DNA from: CBDFKF01 sp965248765
GTDB lineage: Bacteria > Pseudomonadota > Alphaproteobacteria > VGEJ01
Length of the DNA: 64,000 bases
NCBI GenBank assembly: GCA_965248765.1
Contig: CBDFKF010000003.1
Span: 62,001 to 126,000 of the forward strand
Reading direction: 5' to 3'
This document shows, piece by piece, positions 25,394-34,163 of this stretch; positions within the stretch are counted from its first letter, which is position 1, and every line of letters starts with the position of its first letter. Made by a program: the position numbers and the translations under genes. Below the pieces are notes generated by a model that worked only from the letters and a program-made list of their open reading frames with translations, ran no database searches and was not told the DNA's origin.

Positions 25394-26497
25394 CTACTCC
25401 ACGCGTGCGCCGGACTCGGCGTCGAACAGATGGGTGAGACCGCCGGCGCCGGCCGAAACGGCCATGACATCGCCGATGGCCGCCGGAAGCTGGTTGCCGC
25501 CGACCGCCTTTATCTCGTGGCCGGGAGCCTCTAGGTGGACGATCGAGCGCGGGCCGATGCGTTCAACGAACGTCACGCTCATTTTGACACCGTCGCTGCC
25601 GTTGGCCGCGGGCTCAAGGTGCACGTCTTCGGGCCGCACGCCGAACATGACGTCCGGGCGTTGGGCCCGCTGGGTAAGCTCAGCCAATGGGTTGTCGCCC
25701 GGCAACGACATCGCGCCCGCCCCGCCGAAGTCGAGCTTGGCGGTGCCGTTGTCGCTGACGATCCGGCAAGGCATCAGGTTCATGCTCGGCGCGCCAACGA
25801 AGCGGGCGACGAAGATGTTGGCCGGCTTGTTGTACACCTCAAGCGGCGTTCCATACTGCTGCAGGAAGCCGAGGTCCATGATCGCGATGCGATCGGCCAT
25901 GCTCATCGCCTCGAGCTGATCGTGCGTGACATAGACCATGGTCTGTTGGAGCTCGTGCTGGAGATGCTTGAGCTCGGTCCGCATCTCCGCGCGGAACGCG
26001 GCATCGAGATTCGAGAGCGGCTCGTCGAGCAGGAAGATGTTCGGCTTGATGATCGCCGAGCGCCCGATCGCAAGGCGCTGCAGCTCGTTGACGCTCAGTC
26101 GCTCGGCCGGCCAGTTGATCTGGCGGGTCAGCCGCATCACCTTCGCCATGGCTCCGACCTGATTATCGATCTCCGCACGCGGCACACCAGCGACCTCGAG
26201 GCCGAACGCCAAGTTCTTGTAAACCGTCATGTGGATAAAGATCGCGTAGTTCTGAAAGACGAAGCCAACGCCGCGCTTGCCGGGGGGCGTACGGGTGACG
26301 TCACGACTATCGAACTGAATGTTGCCGCCGGTCGGCGCTTCGATGCCCGCGATCATGTTCATCGTCGTGGTCTTGCCACACCCCGAAGGGCCCAGCAAAG
26401 CCACGAACTCTTTGTCGCGGATATCAAGATTCAATGTGTTGACGGCGATCAGGTCGCCGAAGCGCTTGGTCAGATTTTGCAGTTCAATCGAGGACAT
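25394..26497 (-). CDS. ABC importer ATPase with degenerate signature, first of two
   Basis: 367 aa. Walker A LGPSGCGKTTTMN, Walker B IFLLDEPLSNLD and the switch His in YVTHDQLEAM are intact. The ABC signature reads LSVNELQRLAIGR where LSGGQ is expected, so the two glycines that contact ATP are missing. Together with the canonical ATPase next to it this suggests a heterodimer with one weak site. Two-ATPase importers of this layout are known, for example the rhizobial glycerol system GlpSTPQV; substrate here is not shown. It overlaps the permease gene by 14 bases. Confidence 0.92.
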   Translation of the reverse strand: MSSIELQNLTKRFGDLIAVNTLNLDIRDKEFVALLGPSGCGKTTTMNMIAGIEAPTGGNIQFDSRDVTRTPPGKRGVGFVFQNYAIFIHMTVYKNLAFGLEVAGVPRAEIDNQVGAMAKVMRLTRQINWPAERLSVNELQRLAIGRSAIIKPNIFLLDEPLSNLDAAFRAEMRTELKHLQHELQQTMVYVTHDQLEAMSMADRIAIMDLGFLQQYGTPLEVYNKPANIFVARFVGAPSMNLMPCRIVSDNGTAKLDFGGAGAMSLPGDNPLAELTQRAQRPDVMFGVRPEDVHLEPAANGSDGVKMSVTFVERIGPRSIVHLEAPGHEIKAVGGNQLPAAIGDVMAVSAGAGGLTHLFDAESGARVE

Positions 26498-27452
26498 TGG
26501 CCAGATTCTTCTTCTTCTGTGCGCTGCTAAGGATGGCGATCCCGATCGCGCCGAGAATGGTCAGGAAAATCAGCACCATGAAGCCGATTGCGGACACGTA
26601 CGACCACTCCAACTCCAGGAAGGTGACTTTATAGATGTACACCGAGATCGTCTCGGTGGCGACTCCCGGTCCGCCTTTGGTCATTACGTACATCACGTCA
26701 AACAGCTTGAAGGCCTCGACCGCCCGGATGACGAGGGCGATGACGATGACGATCCGCATCTTCGGGAGGGCGATGCGCAGGAACTTCTGGCCCCAGCTGG
26801 CGCCCAGCAGAGTTGCGGCCTTGAGCTGATCTTCCGGCACGCCGAGCAAGCCCGCGAGCAGGATCAGGAACATCAACGGCGTCCATTGCCAGATGTCGGC
26901 AACCATGATCGCGATGAAGGCGTTGTCCGGGTCGCTCAGCCAGACAAGATCAACCTCAAACCCGGTGATAAGACTGATGAGCTGATTGATGGGGCCGTTG
27001 CTCTGGAAGAGGATGTAGAACATGTACCCCGCGACCGCCGGGACGACCATCATCGGCATCAGCACGATCGAGTAGAGCACGCGCTTGAGCCTGAACTCGT
27101 CGACAAACAGGATGGCCAGGCCGAGGCCGAGGAAGAACTCCACCGGCACAGCGACCGCCATGATTAACAGGGTCCGCCAGATCGAGCCCCACAAGCGCTC
27201 GTCCTCAAACAATTCGACGTAGTTACCGAACCAATTGAGGGACTCGTAGGCGTAGTACCACGGTACGCCATCGAGCGGTCCCCACCAGCTGAGGCTCACG
27301 TAGATGATCATGAGGCCGGGAAACGCGAATATGAACACCAGCAGGAGCTGGGTCGGCAAGGTCATCCACTTGCCGAGCTTGACTCCTTGCTCCGTGAGGG
27401 TGAGGCCCTCAAACGTAGTCCCAGCCTCCGGCGTCGTGGTCGCCGTGGTCAT
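26484..27452 (-). CDS. ABC importer permease, MalF-type
   Basis: 322 aa, six predicted membrane segments, the first at about residues 33-55. The EAA loop is VPEDQLKAATLLGASWGQKF, which docks onto the ATPase. FDVMYVMTKGGPGVATET is typical of MalF/UgpA-like permeases. It overlaps the preceding permease gene by ATGA. Confidence 0.92.
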   Translation of the reverse strand: MTTATTTPEAGTTFEGLTLTEQGVKLGKWMTLPTQLLLVFIFAFPGLMIIYVSLSWWGPLDGVPWYYAYESLNWFGNYVELFEDERLWGSIWRTLLIMAVAVPVEFFLGLGLAILFVDEFRLKRVLYSIVLMPMMVVPAVAGYMFYILFQSNGPINQLISLITGFEVDLVWLSDPDNAFIAIMVADIWQWTPLMFLILLAGLLGVPEDQLKAATLLGASWGQKFLRIALPKMRIVIVIALVIRAVEAFKLFDVMYVMTKGGPGVATETISVYIYKVTFLELEWSYVSAIGFMVLIFLTILGAIGIAILSSAQKKKNLANVLD

Positions 27453-28315
27453 TGCTTCAGCGCTCCGAACGTCAGGCCGCGGACCAGGTGTTTCTGGATG
27501 ATGATCCCCAGCACCACAGGCGGGATCGCGGCGATCAGGCCCATTGCTGCCTTGGCGCCATACATCTCACCGGTCATCGCTGTGTTGAGAGAGTTCATGT
27601 AGACCGGGATGGTCACCCAATCCTTCCGCGTCAGCAGCAGCGCGATGACGTAGTCGCTCCAATTGAGGATGAACACAAACAGCACCGTCGTCGCGAGCGG
27701 CGCTTTCACCATCGGCATGGTCACGCGGTAGAACACGCGCCACTGGCTACAGCCCTCGACCAACGCCGCCTCCTCGATCTCGCGCGGCACCTCGTCAAAA
27801 AACGTCTTCATCAGCCAGAACGAGAACGGCAGTGTGATGATGCCATAGATCAGGGAGAGACCCCAGAAGGTGTCGACCAGCGCCAAGTAAGACCACATCA
27901 TCATGACGGGGATCATGACCGCCATTGGAGGAAAGAGGCGTAGTTGGAGCACAGAAAGAGGCAGATTTTTGCCGACACCGAACCGCGAGACCCCGTACGC
28001 GCCAAGCGTCCCCACCACCACCGCCAACAGCGTGCCAAGCGAGGCGATCACCAGGCTTGCGAAGATGGGACGGGTGGCGGTGTTCGGCAGGGTTATGAGG
28101 ACTTCGTCGGTCTGCCCGGTGAAGATGAACTCGAAGTTGCCAAGCGTCGGGTTCTTCGGCAGCCAAGTGATCTCGGAGATCGCCGTCGTCCACTCGGCGA
28201 CCGGTTTGAACGCCAAGGTCGCCATCCAGATGATCGGAATCAGGAAAATCACGAGCGCCGCCACGATCAGCGTGTAGCGCATGGCTTCGAACCACAAACG
28301 GTTGGTTGCCGTCAT
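27449..28315 (-). CDS. ABC importer permease, MalG-type
   Basis: 288 aa, six membrane segments. The EAA loop VPREIEEAALVEGCSQWRVF and the C-terminal LVRGLTFGALKQ are as in MalG/UgpE. It is the gene directly after the binding-protein gene, from which it is separated by a strong stem-loop, and comes before the MalF-type gene, the reverse of the common order. Confidence 0.92.
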   Translation of the reverse strand: MTATNRLWFEAMRYTLIVAALVIFLIPIIWMATLAFKPVAEWTTAISEITWLPKNPTLGNFEFIFTGQTDEVLITLPNTATRPIFASLVIASLGTLLAVVVGTLGAYGVSRFGVGKNLPLSVLQLRLFPPMAVMIPVMMMWSYLALVDTFWGLSLIYGIITLPFSFWLMKTFFDEVPREIEEAALVEGCSQWRVFYRVTMPMVKAPLATTVLFVFILNWSDYVIALLLTRKDWVTIPVYMNSLNTAMTGEMYGAKAAMGLIAAIPPVVLGIIIQKHLVRGLTFGALKQ

Positions 28316-28364
28316 CGCGATCCCGTCTCGAAGAACTGCCCGCCGAAGCCTTACAAGAAAGAGA

Positions 28365-28398
28365 AGGGTGCGGGCAACGCCGTGGTTGCCCGCACCCT
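28365..28398 (-). terminator. strong stem-loop between binding-protein and permease genes
   Basis: A perfect 14-base-pair stem (arms read AGGGTGCGGGCAAC and its complement on the minus strand) with a 6-base loop, followed by CTTCTCTTTCTTG. It lies just past the binding-protein stop. In importers of this type such elements stabilise the upstream message and stop part of the transcription, so that the binding protein is made in excess of the membrane parts. Confidence 0.8.
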
Positions 28399-28423
28399 GA
28401 TCGTCGTGGCCTACATCGACAGG

Positions 28424-30043
28424 CTAGGCCTTGTCGATGACCGAGGGCCAGTTGGCGCGGCTCCCGTTGATGGCGTCAATCATACGGGTCTCGCCCCGCT
28501 TTTTGATAATCTTGCGCCATTCCTTGGAGGCTTTCTGCATTGCCTCCTCGGCGGTTTTCTCGCCCACCATGACAGCCTGAATCTGCTCATCCAAAGCGTT
28601 GTCGAAGGCACCTTGGCCGGCGAAGTTGATCGTCGGTGCAGACCGCGCGATCGTCTCCTGGATGATGGCGCAGTGATCGTCGTGGTAGGTCTGGAGCACG
28701 AGAGGCTCCTGGAAGTTGGCCTTCTGGAACGGATCGAAGTAGCCGCCCGGGTTGCCAGACATCCAGCTGAATGTCCTCGTTGAGCTCGCCCACTGCATAA
28801 ACAGGTAGGCGACCTCCGGGTGTTCACTCTGAGCGGAGATCTCAGCGTTGATATTGTAGTAGAGGCAACTCCGGCGCACGAGCTCATCGCCGAAGGCATT
28901 GCCAGGCGGCAGGAACGAACCGAGCTTGCCGGTCGCCGGGGTCGCCGGGGTGCCATCGGCCTCATGGCGGTCATTGAATTTGCGCAGGTTGGTGTAGGTC
29001 GACATCATCAGGCCTTCGGCCTGACCCATCGCCCCGTACGCTTCCGCCCAGGTCCAGGTCAAGATATCGCGCGATGACCAGTCCTTGGTCTTGACGTGCT
29101 CTTCGAGCACCTTGATGCCGATGTCGGTATCGAGGTTGGGATTCCCGTCTTCATCGAAGAAGTAGTAGTTCGGGTTAGCCTGGCCCGCGAACCGCGCATA
29201 GAAGATCGCCAGGCCCCAGAACGGGCTGATCAGGTTGCAGGTGGGTACGCCCTTGGCATGGAAGAACTCCGAGATCTGATCGGTCTCCTGCCACGTCCGC
29301 GGCGGTCCGAGGGACCAGCCGTATTTGTCCTCGAACGCCTTCTTGTTGTCGGCGTCCTCGAACAGGTCCTTGCGATACACCCAGGTCTGAAAATCGCCGT
29401 CGATCGAGATGGTGTAGTACGAGCCGTTGTAGGTGTAGAGCAGCTTCTCCATCTCCGCGGTCGGTGTGCCGCGCTCGGGGTCGCCCCAGTCAGGTTTATG
29501 CTTCTCGACGAATTCGTCGAGGTTCAGAATGCCCTTGGCATCGACCTTGTCGCCGACCGCGTTCCAGGGACCAGTATAGATATCGTAGGTGCCGGAACCG
29601 GTCGTGATGTCCTGCATCACCTTCGGGATGATCTCGGTCTCGCCGGCCGGGATGATCTCCACGGGGATGCCGGTCTCAGCCTCCCATACGGAGGCCACCG
29701 TCGGCGCACCTTCGGGGAACGGCTGACGGAACTGTCCAACCGCGCCCTGGGTCAATAGGAAGACGATCTTCTCTGGTGCCTTGCCTGCGGCCTTCAGCTT
29801 CTTTGCGGCCTCAATCGCGCGGCCTTCCGACATGCCTTCGTTGTACTGGAAACGCTCGGCGCCATCGAAACCGGTCGGCCCGCCCGTCATGCCTGCCGCC
29901 AGGCCCGTGGCGCGGGCCGGGCTGATCAAGTACTTCGGTGCGATGCCGATCGCCGACGTCAGGGCGAGACCTTTGGCGCCCGTTTTCAGTGCCGAACGAC
30001 GGGTGATCCCCTTCTGCACCTTCTCGGTGGACTTCGCGCTCAT
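28424..30043 (-). CDS. ABC importer substrate-binding protein with Tat signal
   Basis: 539 aa from the ATG at 30043, chosen because AGGGAGG lies 6 bases upstream; an ATG two codons earlier would sit on the ribosome site. The N-terminus has a twin-arginine motif (ITRRSALKTG), a hydrophobic stretch and a likely cleavage after ARA, so export is by Tat. The mature part resembles large extracellular sugar-binding proteins (family 1), with EIIPAGETEIIPKVMQDITTG. At 539 residues it is longer than MalE or UgpB and close to the GlpV type. The ligand is unknown; a polyol or sugar derivative is plausible. Confidence 0.88.
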   Translation of the reverse strand: MSAKSTEKVQKGITRRSALKTGAKGLALTSAIGIAPKYLISPARATGLAAGMTGGPTGFDGAERFQYNEGMSEGRAIEAAKKLKAAGKAPEKIVFLLTQGAVGQFRQPFPEGAPTVASVWEAETGIPVEIIPAGETEIIPKVMQDITTGSGTYDIYTGPWNAVGDKVDAKGILNLDEFVEKHKPDWGDPERGTPTAEMEKLLYTYNGSYYTISIDGDFQTWVYRKDLFEDADNKKAFEDKYGWSLGPPRTWQETDQISEFFHAKGVPTCNLISPFWGLAIFYARFAGQANPNYYFFDEDGNPNLDTDIGIKVLEEHVKTKDWSSRDILTWTWAEAYGAMGQAEGLMMSTYTNLRKFNDRHEADGTPATPATGKLGSFLPPGNAFGDELVRRSCLYYNINAEISAQSEHPEVAYLFMQWASSTRTFSWMSGNPGGYFDPFQKANFQEPLVLQTYHDDHCAIIQETIARSAPTINFAGQGAFDNALDEQIQAVMVGEKTAEEAMQKASKEWRKIIKKRGETRMIDAINGSRANWPSVIDKA

Positions 30044-30260
30044 ATACATCCTCCCTCGTCTGCAGAGGCACCGCTGGGTGCCGGCGCTGCGGGTTTCTGT
30101 TGACTGATCCTATCCTAGTTGGCCACGCTTGCGAAGGGTGGAAGGGCGCGCATCCCGCCCGGGGCGAGTCTGCATTATCGGCAGCTCGCGCCCGTGATAG
30201 GATTCGCGCGGCAGCGCGCAATCACGGCCGGGAACGGCAATCAACCGAGAGGAGACGGTC

Positions 30261-30809
30261 ATGGCCGGCTTGACGATCTCGAAGGAAGAGATGCTGAAAA
30301 CGCGGGTGGCGCGTTATCAGGATCTCCGGGCCTTCGATTCGGAATCATCACCCGCCTTCATCGATACGGTAATTCCCGAGTTCAAGCGCGATCTCTTCAG
30401 CGTCATCGGCAAGTCGGTGTTCGAGAACGAAGAGATCGGCCCCGAGATCGGCATACCCCATCCCTTCAGCTTCGGCATTATCAAGATGGAGCCGGGGCAG
30501 GGCGGGGGCTTACATGCCCACGAGACCGAGGAGGTGTTCTTCCCGCTCAACGGCAAGTTGGTGATCTGTTGGGGCGATGAGGGCGAGAACGAGCTGGAGC
30601 TCGGTCCCTGGGACACCATCACCATGCCGATCGGTGTCATGCGTGGATTTCGCAATCCGGGAACCGAGACGCTCTACGCGGTCGCCATCGTCGGCGGCCA
30701 CGATGGCGGCGAGCTCGACTGGCACAAGAACGTGCTTGATCGCGCCAGGAAGCACGGAGCCGAGCTGGTCGACGGCAAGCTCGTGCTTGGCGCGAAGACG
30801 CCGGCCTAG
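30261..30809 (+). CDS. single-domain cupin protein (RVARY family)
   Basis: 182 aa, ATG preceded by GAGAGGAGA. A helical N-terminal segment (TRVARYQDL, then FIDTVIPEFKRDLFSVIG) leads into one cupin barrel with GGLHAHETEEVFFPLNGK, whose two His and Glu are the first metal set, and PIGVMRGFRNPG as the second strand pair, where the usual second-motif His is replaced by Arg. The same N-terminal block and barrel are repeated twice in the 372-aa protein at 58647. It is divergent from the importer operon across a 217-base gap. Reaction unknown. Confidence 0.85.
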   Translation: MAGLTISKEEMLKTRVARYQDLRAFDSESSPAFIDTVIPEFKRDLFSVIGKSVFENEEIGPEIGIPHPFSFGIIKMEPGQGGGLHAHETEEVFFPLNGKLVICWGDEGENELELGPWDTITMPIGVMRGFRNPGTETLYAVAIVGGHDGGELDWHKNVLDRARKHGAELVDGKLVLGAKTPA

Positions 30810-30932
30810 CGGGCCAGCGCGGCCACGAACCGCGCCCGCTCGCACGCGAGGGGCCGACCGGGCTGCGCATCCCGACCTGACAGTACGTGGGGCGGGTCGG
30901 CCGTTGGTGTAGTCTCCGGTCCGGGTGGGACG

Positions 30933-33188
30933 ATGATCTCTAGCGGGACATGGGCGCGCGCGGCGCACGCGACAGCCTTGGCGCTGTGTGCGGCTACAGC
31001 CCTGTGGTTGGCCACCGTTGGCGCGGCTTGCGCCCAGGACGCGACCGTGACTCCGGCGCTCGATGCGGCCGAGCTCCAGACCCTCATCGAGATGCTCGAG
31101 GACCCGGAAGAGCGCGAGCAGTTCCTCGGAAGGCTGCGTACGCTTGCTCAGGCGCGCGCGGCCGGCGAGGCCGCACCGGAGGGGACGGCGGGACTTCTCG
31201 AAGAGCTTTCCTATCGGATCGGCACACTTGAATCAGTGCTGACCGGGCAGCTCGGTGGCGAGGGCCTCGGCAGCATCGGTAGCTGGCTCGGCCATCAGGT
31301 CGAGAGCGGGGAGCGCCGGTCCTTCTGGCTGTCGCTCGTGGTCGAGATCGTACTGGTGGTGGCGGCTGGCGTGCTCGTGCGGTGGCTTGCACGCGTGTTG
31401 CTCGCACGCCCACGCCGCGTCATCGAGCAGCACGAGGCGCCGAGCCCATGGACACGCATACCATTCCTAATCGGTCACGCCCTACTCGACCTGGTACCCG
31501 TGGGTGCCTTTTACGGCACCGCCGTCATCGTTCTCGCCGTGGCCCAGCCCGAGCCAGTCGCACGATTGATCATCCTGGCGATCGTCCATGCCGTGGCGTT
31601 TACGGCAGCCGCCAACGTAGGCGCCCGCCTCCTGTTGCGGCCGATGGTGCCTTCGCTCCGACTCATCGCGCTCGCCGACGAGGACGCCGCCTACGCATAC
31701 GTCTGGGCACGGCGGCTGATCGTTATTCCCGTGTGGGGTTGGTTCCTGGCGGCGGCGCTGGGTGGTCTAGGGCTGCCGCCGGCAGGGCATGGGGCGATCA
31801 TCAAGGTGGTCGGACTGATCGAGGCGGCGCTCATCCTAGGGCTGATCCTGCAGATCCGGCGGAACGCTGCCGGGTGGATCCGCGGTGATGGTGTGGCCGT
31901 TCTGCCTGGCGTCCAGGTGCTGCGCAATCGTCTCGCCGATATGTGGCACATCCTCGCGATCGCCTATCTGATAGCGACGTATGCGGTCTGGGCGCTAGAG
32001 ATGGAGGGCGGCTTCGGCTTCATCGCCCGGGCGACGGCGCTCACTGTGCTCATCCTGGTCGCCGCGCGTCTGGTGCTTTTGCTGGTGCGGCGGACGATGG
32101 CGAGGTTGTTCACGATCGGCGCGGCGCTGGCCGAGCGCTTTCCCAACCTGCGCAGCCGCACCGACGCCTATGTCGGCGGCGTTCGCCGCGTAGCGCAGGG
32201 CGCGATCTTCTTGGTCGCGGCCCTGTTGATCGCCGAGGCGTGGTCGATTTCCGTCTTCGACTGGCTTGGCAGCGATATCGGCCGCGGGCTGTTGCTCGGC
32301 GCGCTCGAGATCGCGATCGTCGTCGTGATCGCTGTCATCGTGTGGGAAACCGCGAGCGGCATCATCACCCGCTATCTCGAAGGCCACACCCCGCCTGACG
32401 GTGAGCGGATCGAGCGCAGCGCCCGGGCCCGCACCTTGCTGCCGCTCGTTAAGAACGTACTGTTGGTGGTCATCGCCACCATCGCGAGCTTGTCGGTGCT
32501 GTCCTCGCTCGGGATCGATATCGGGCCGCTGCTAGCGGGGGCAGGTGTCGTCGGGCTGGCGGCCGGCTTCGGCGCCCAGACCCTGGTCAAGGACGTCATC
32601 ACCGGCGCCTTTATCTTGTTCGAGGACCAAGTAAAAGTCGGCGATGTCGCTATCATCAACGATCAGGGCGGGCTGGTCGAGAAACTCACGGTTCGCACCA
32701 TTGTTCTGCGCGACCTCGCCGGCAACGTTCACATCGTCCCGTTCAGCTCGGTGGGTTCGCTCACCAACATGACCAAGGAGTACTCACGCTACGTCCTCGA
32801 CGTCGGCGTAGCCTACCGCGAGGACACGGACGAGGTGGTCGACGTGCTGAACGAGATCGATGCTGAGATGCGCGCCGATCCTGAGTTTGGACCGAAGATC
32901 ATCGCGCCGATCGAGGTGCTCGGCGTCGATCGTTTCGAAGACTCGGCGGTCATCGTGCGGGCGCGGCTGACGACCAAACCGATCGAGCAATGGTCGGTTG
33001 GGCGGGAGTTCAACCGTCGCCTCAAGAAGGCGTTCGATGCCCGTGGCATTGAGATTCCGTTCCCGCACCAGACGGTATTCTTCGGCATCGACAAACAGGG
33101 CATGGCGCCGGCGGCGCGTATTAGCGTCGAATCACAAGAGGCGGCCGAACTCCCGAGCTTGAATCCCAAGACGGACGTTCGTAGCTAA
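30933..33188 (+). CDS. MscS-family mechanosensitive channel, large type
   Basis: 751 aa. A signal peptide (about residues 1-35) and a periplasmic part precede some ten membrane helices. The channel core is in the last third: the pore helix region GIDIGPLLAGAGVVGLAAGFGAQ-type Gly/Ala pattern, then the beta domain VKVGDVAIINDQGGLVEKLTVRT and FSSVGSLTNMTKEYSRYVL. It opens under membrane tension to release solutes. It is larger than E. coli MscS (286 aa), like YnaI/YbdG-type or MscK-like channels. RBS is GGTGGGA. Confidence 0.92.
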   Translation: MISSGTWARAAHATALALCAATALWLATVGAACAQDATVTPALDAAELQTLIEMLEDPEEREQFLGRLRTLAQARAAGEAAPEGTAGLLEELSYRIGTLESVLTGQLGGEGLGSIGSWLGHQVESGERRSFWLSLVVEIVLVVAAGVLVRWLARVLLARPRRVIEQHEAPSPWTRIPFLIGHALLDLVPVGAFYGTAVIVLAVAQPEPVARLIILAIVHAVAFTAAANVGARLLLRPMVPSLRLIALADEDAAYAYVWARRLIVIPVWGWFLAAALGGLGLPPAGHGAIIKVVGLIEAALILGLILQIRRNAAGWIRGDGVAVLPGVQVLRNRLADMWHILAIAYLIATYAVWALEMEGGFGFIARATALTVLILVAARLVLLLVRRTMARLFTIGAALAERFPNLRSRTDAYVGGVRRVAQGAIFLVAALLIAEAWSISVFDWLGSDIGRGLLLGALEIAIVVVIAVIVWETASGIITRYLEGHTPPDGERIERSARARTLLPLVKNVLLVVIATIASLSVLSSLGIDIGPLLAGAGVVGLAAGFGAQTLVKDVITGAFILFEDQVKVGDVAIINDQGGLVEKLTVRTIVLRDLAGNVHIVPFSSVGSLTNMTKEYSRYVLDVGVAYREDTDEVVDVLNEIDAEMRADPEFGPKIIAPIEVLGVDRFEDSAVIVRARLTTKPIEQWSVGREFNRRLKKAFDARGIEIPFPHQTVFFGIDKQGMAPAARISVESQEAAELPSLNPKTDVRS

Positions 33189-33236
33189 CCGGGCAGTACG
33201 CCGGGGATTTCCCCTGGCCAACAGAGGTGATTGACG

Positions 33237-34070
33237 ATGGCGCGTATCGCCCTCGATGAGGCCGAGGTTTCCGGCCGCGTGCGGAACGTCGGCCCGGTCA
33301 ACTGGCTCGGCCTCAAGACACTCTACCTCAAGGAGGTAGAGCGCTTCACCAAGGTTTTCACGCAGACTCTGCTCGCACCATTGGTGACCGCGCTATTGTT
33401 TTTGTTGGTGTTCAGCGTGGCGTTCGGCGGCACCGGGCGCGGCATCGAGGGAGTGCCGTTCCTAGTCTTCCTCGCGCCCGGGCTCATCATGATGGCGATC
33501 ACCCAAAACGCCTTTGCGAACACAACGTCCTCGATCATGATCGCCAAGGTTCAGGGCTGCATCGTCGATGTCCTGATGCCGCCGCTCAGCCCGACGGAGC
33601 TTACCGTGGGATACGCCGGAGGTGGGATCACCCGAGGCCTCGCCGTTGGGCTGACTGTTGGCATTGCGATGGCCATCGTCATGGCGTTCGTCGAGCCACT
33701 GCCGGTGCACGATCCGTTTGCCATCGTCTACTTCGCCGTGGCCGCCGCGATCATGATGGCGCTGTTCGGCATCATCGTTGCCATCTGGGCCGAGAAGTTT
33801 GACTTGCTTGCCGGGGTAACGAACTTCGTTATCACGCCGCTTATCTTCCTTTCGGGCACCTTCTACTCGGTTGATAGGCTGCCGAGCGTTTTCTATGTGA
33901 TCAGCCACCTCAACCCGTTCTTCTATTTGATCGACGGTCTCCGCTATGGCTTCATCGGTCGTGCCGACAGTTCGATCCTCACCGGGGTGATCGTCATCGC
34001 GGCGGTCGATGTTGGGTTGTGGATCGTCTGCCAGCAGATGTTCGCACGGGGCTACAAGCTCAAGGCGTAG
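33237..34070 (+). CDS. ABC-2 type membrane transport protein
   Basis: 277 aa from the ATG at 33237, with AGAGGTGA in front; a TTG two codons earlier is not needed. Six membrane segments and the ABC-2 pattern FLAPGLIMMAITQNAFANTTSS and TPLIFLSGTFYSVDRLP near the C-terminus are seen, as in the exporters of the NodJ/YadH type. No ATPase gene is next to it on either side, which is odd since such permeases usually follow theirs; the ATPase is likely elsewhere. Confidence 0.9.
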   Translation: MARIALDEAEVSGRVRNVGPVNWLGLKTLYLKEVERFTKVFTQTLLAPLVTALLFLLVFSVAFGGTGRGIEGVPFLVFLAPGLIMMAITQNAFANTTSSIMIAKVQGCIVDVLMPPLSPTELTVGYAGGGITRGLAVGLTVGIAMAIVMAFVEPLPVHDPFAIVYFAVAAAIMMALFGIIVAIWAEKFDLLAGVTNFVITPLIFLSGTFYSVDRLPSVFYVISHLNPFFYLIDGLRYGFIGRADSSILTGVIVIAAVDVGLWIVCQQMFARGYKLKA

Positions 34071-34163
34071 GTTGACCTCGCCGCAGATTGACATCGACCG
34101 GGGCCCTCCACATACTCCGCGTCTTTCGCCCATTGGGCGCGTGCTGGCGAAGCGGGAGCCGCC

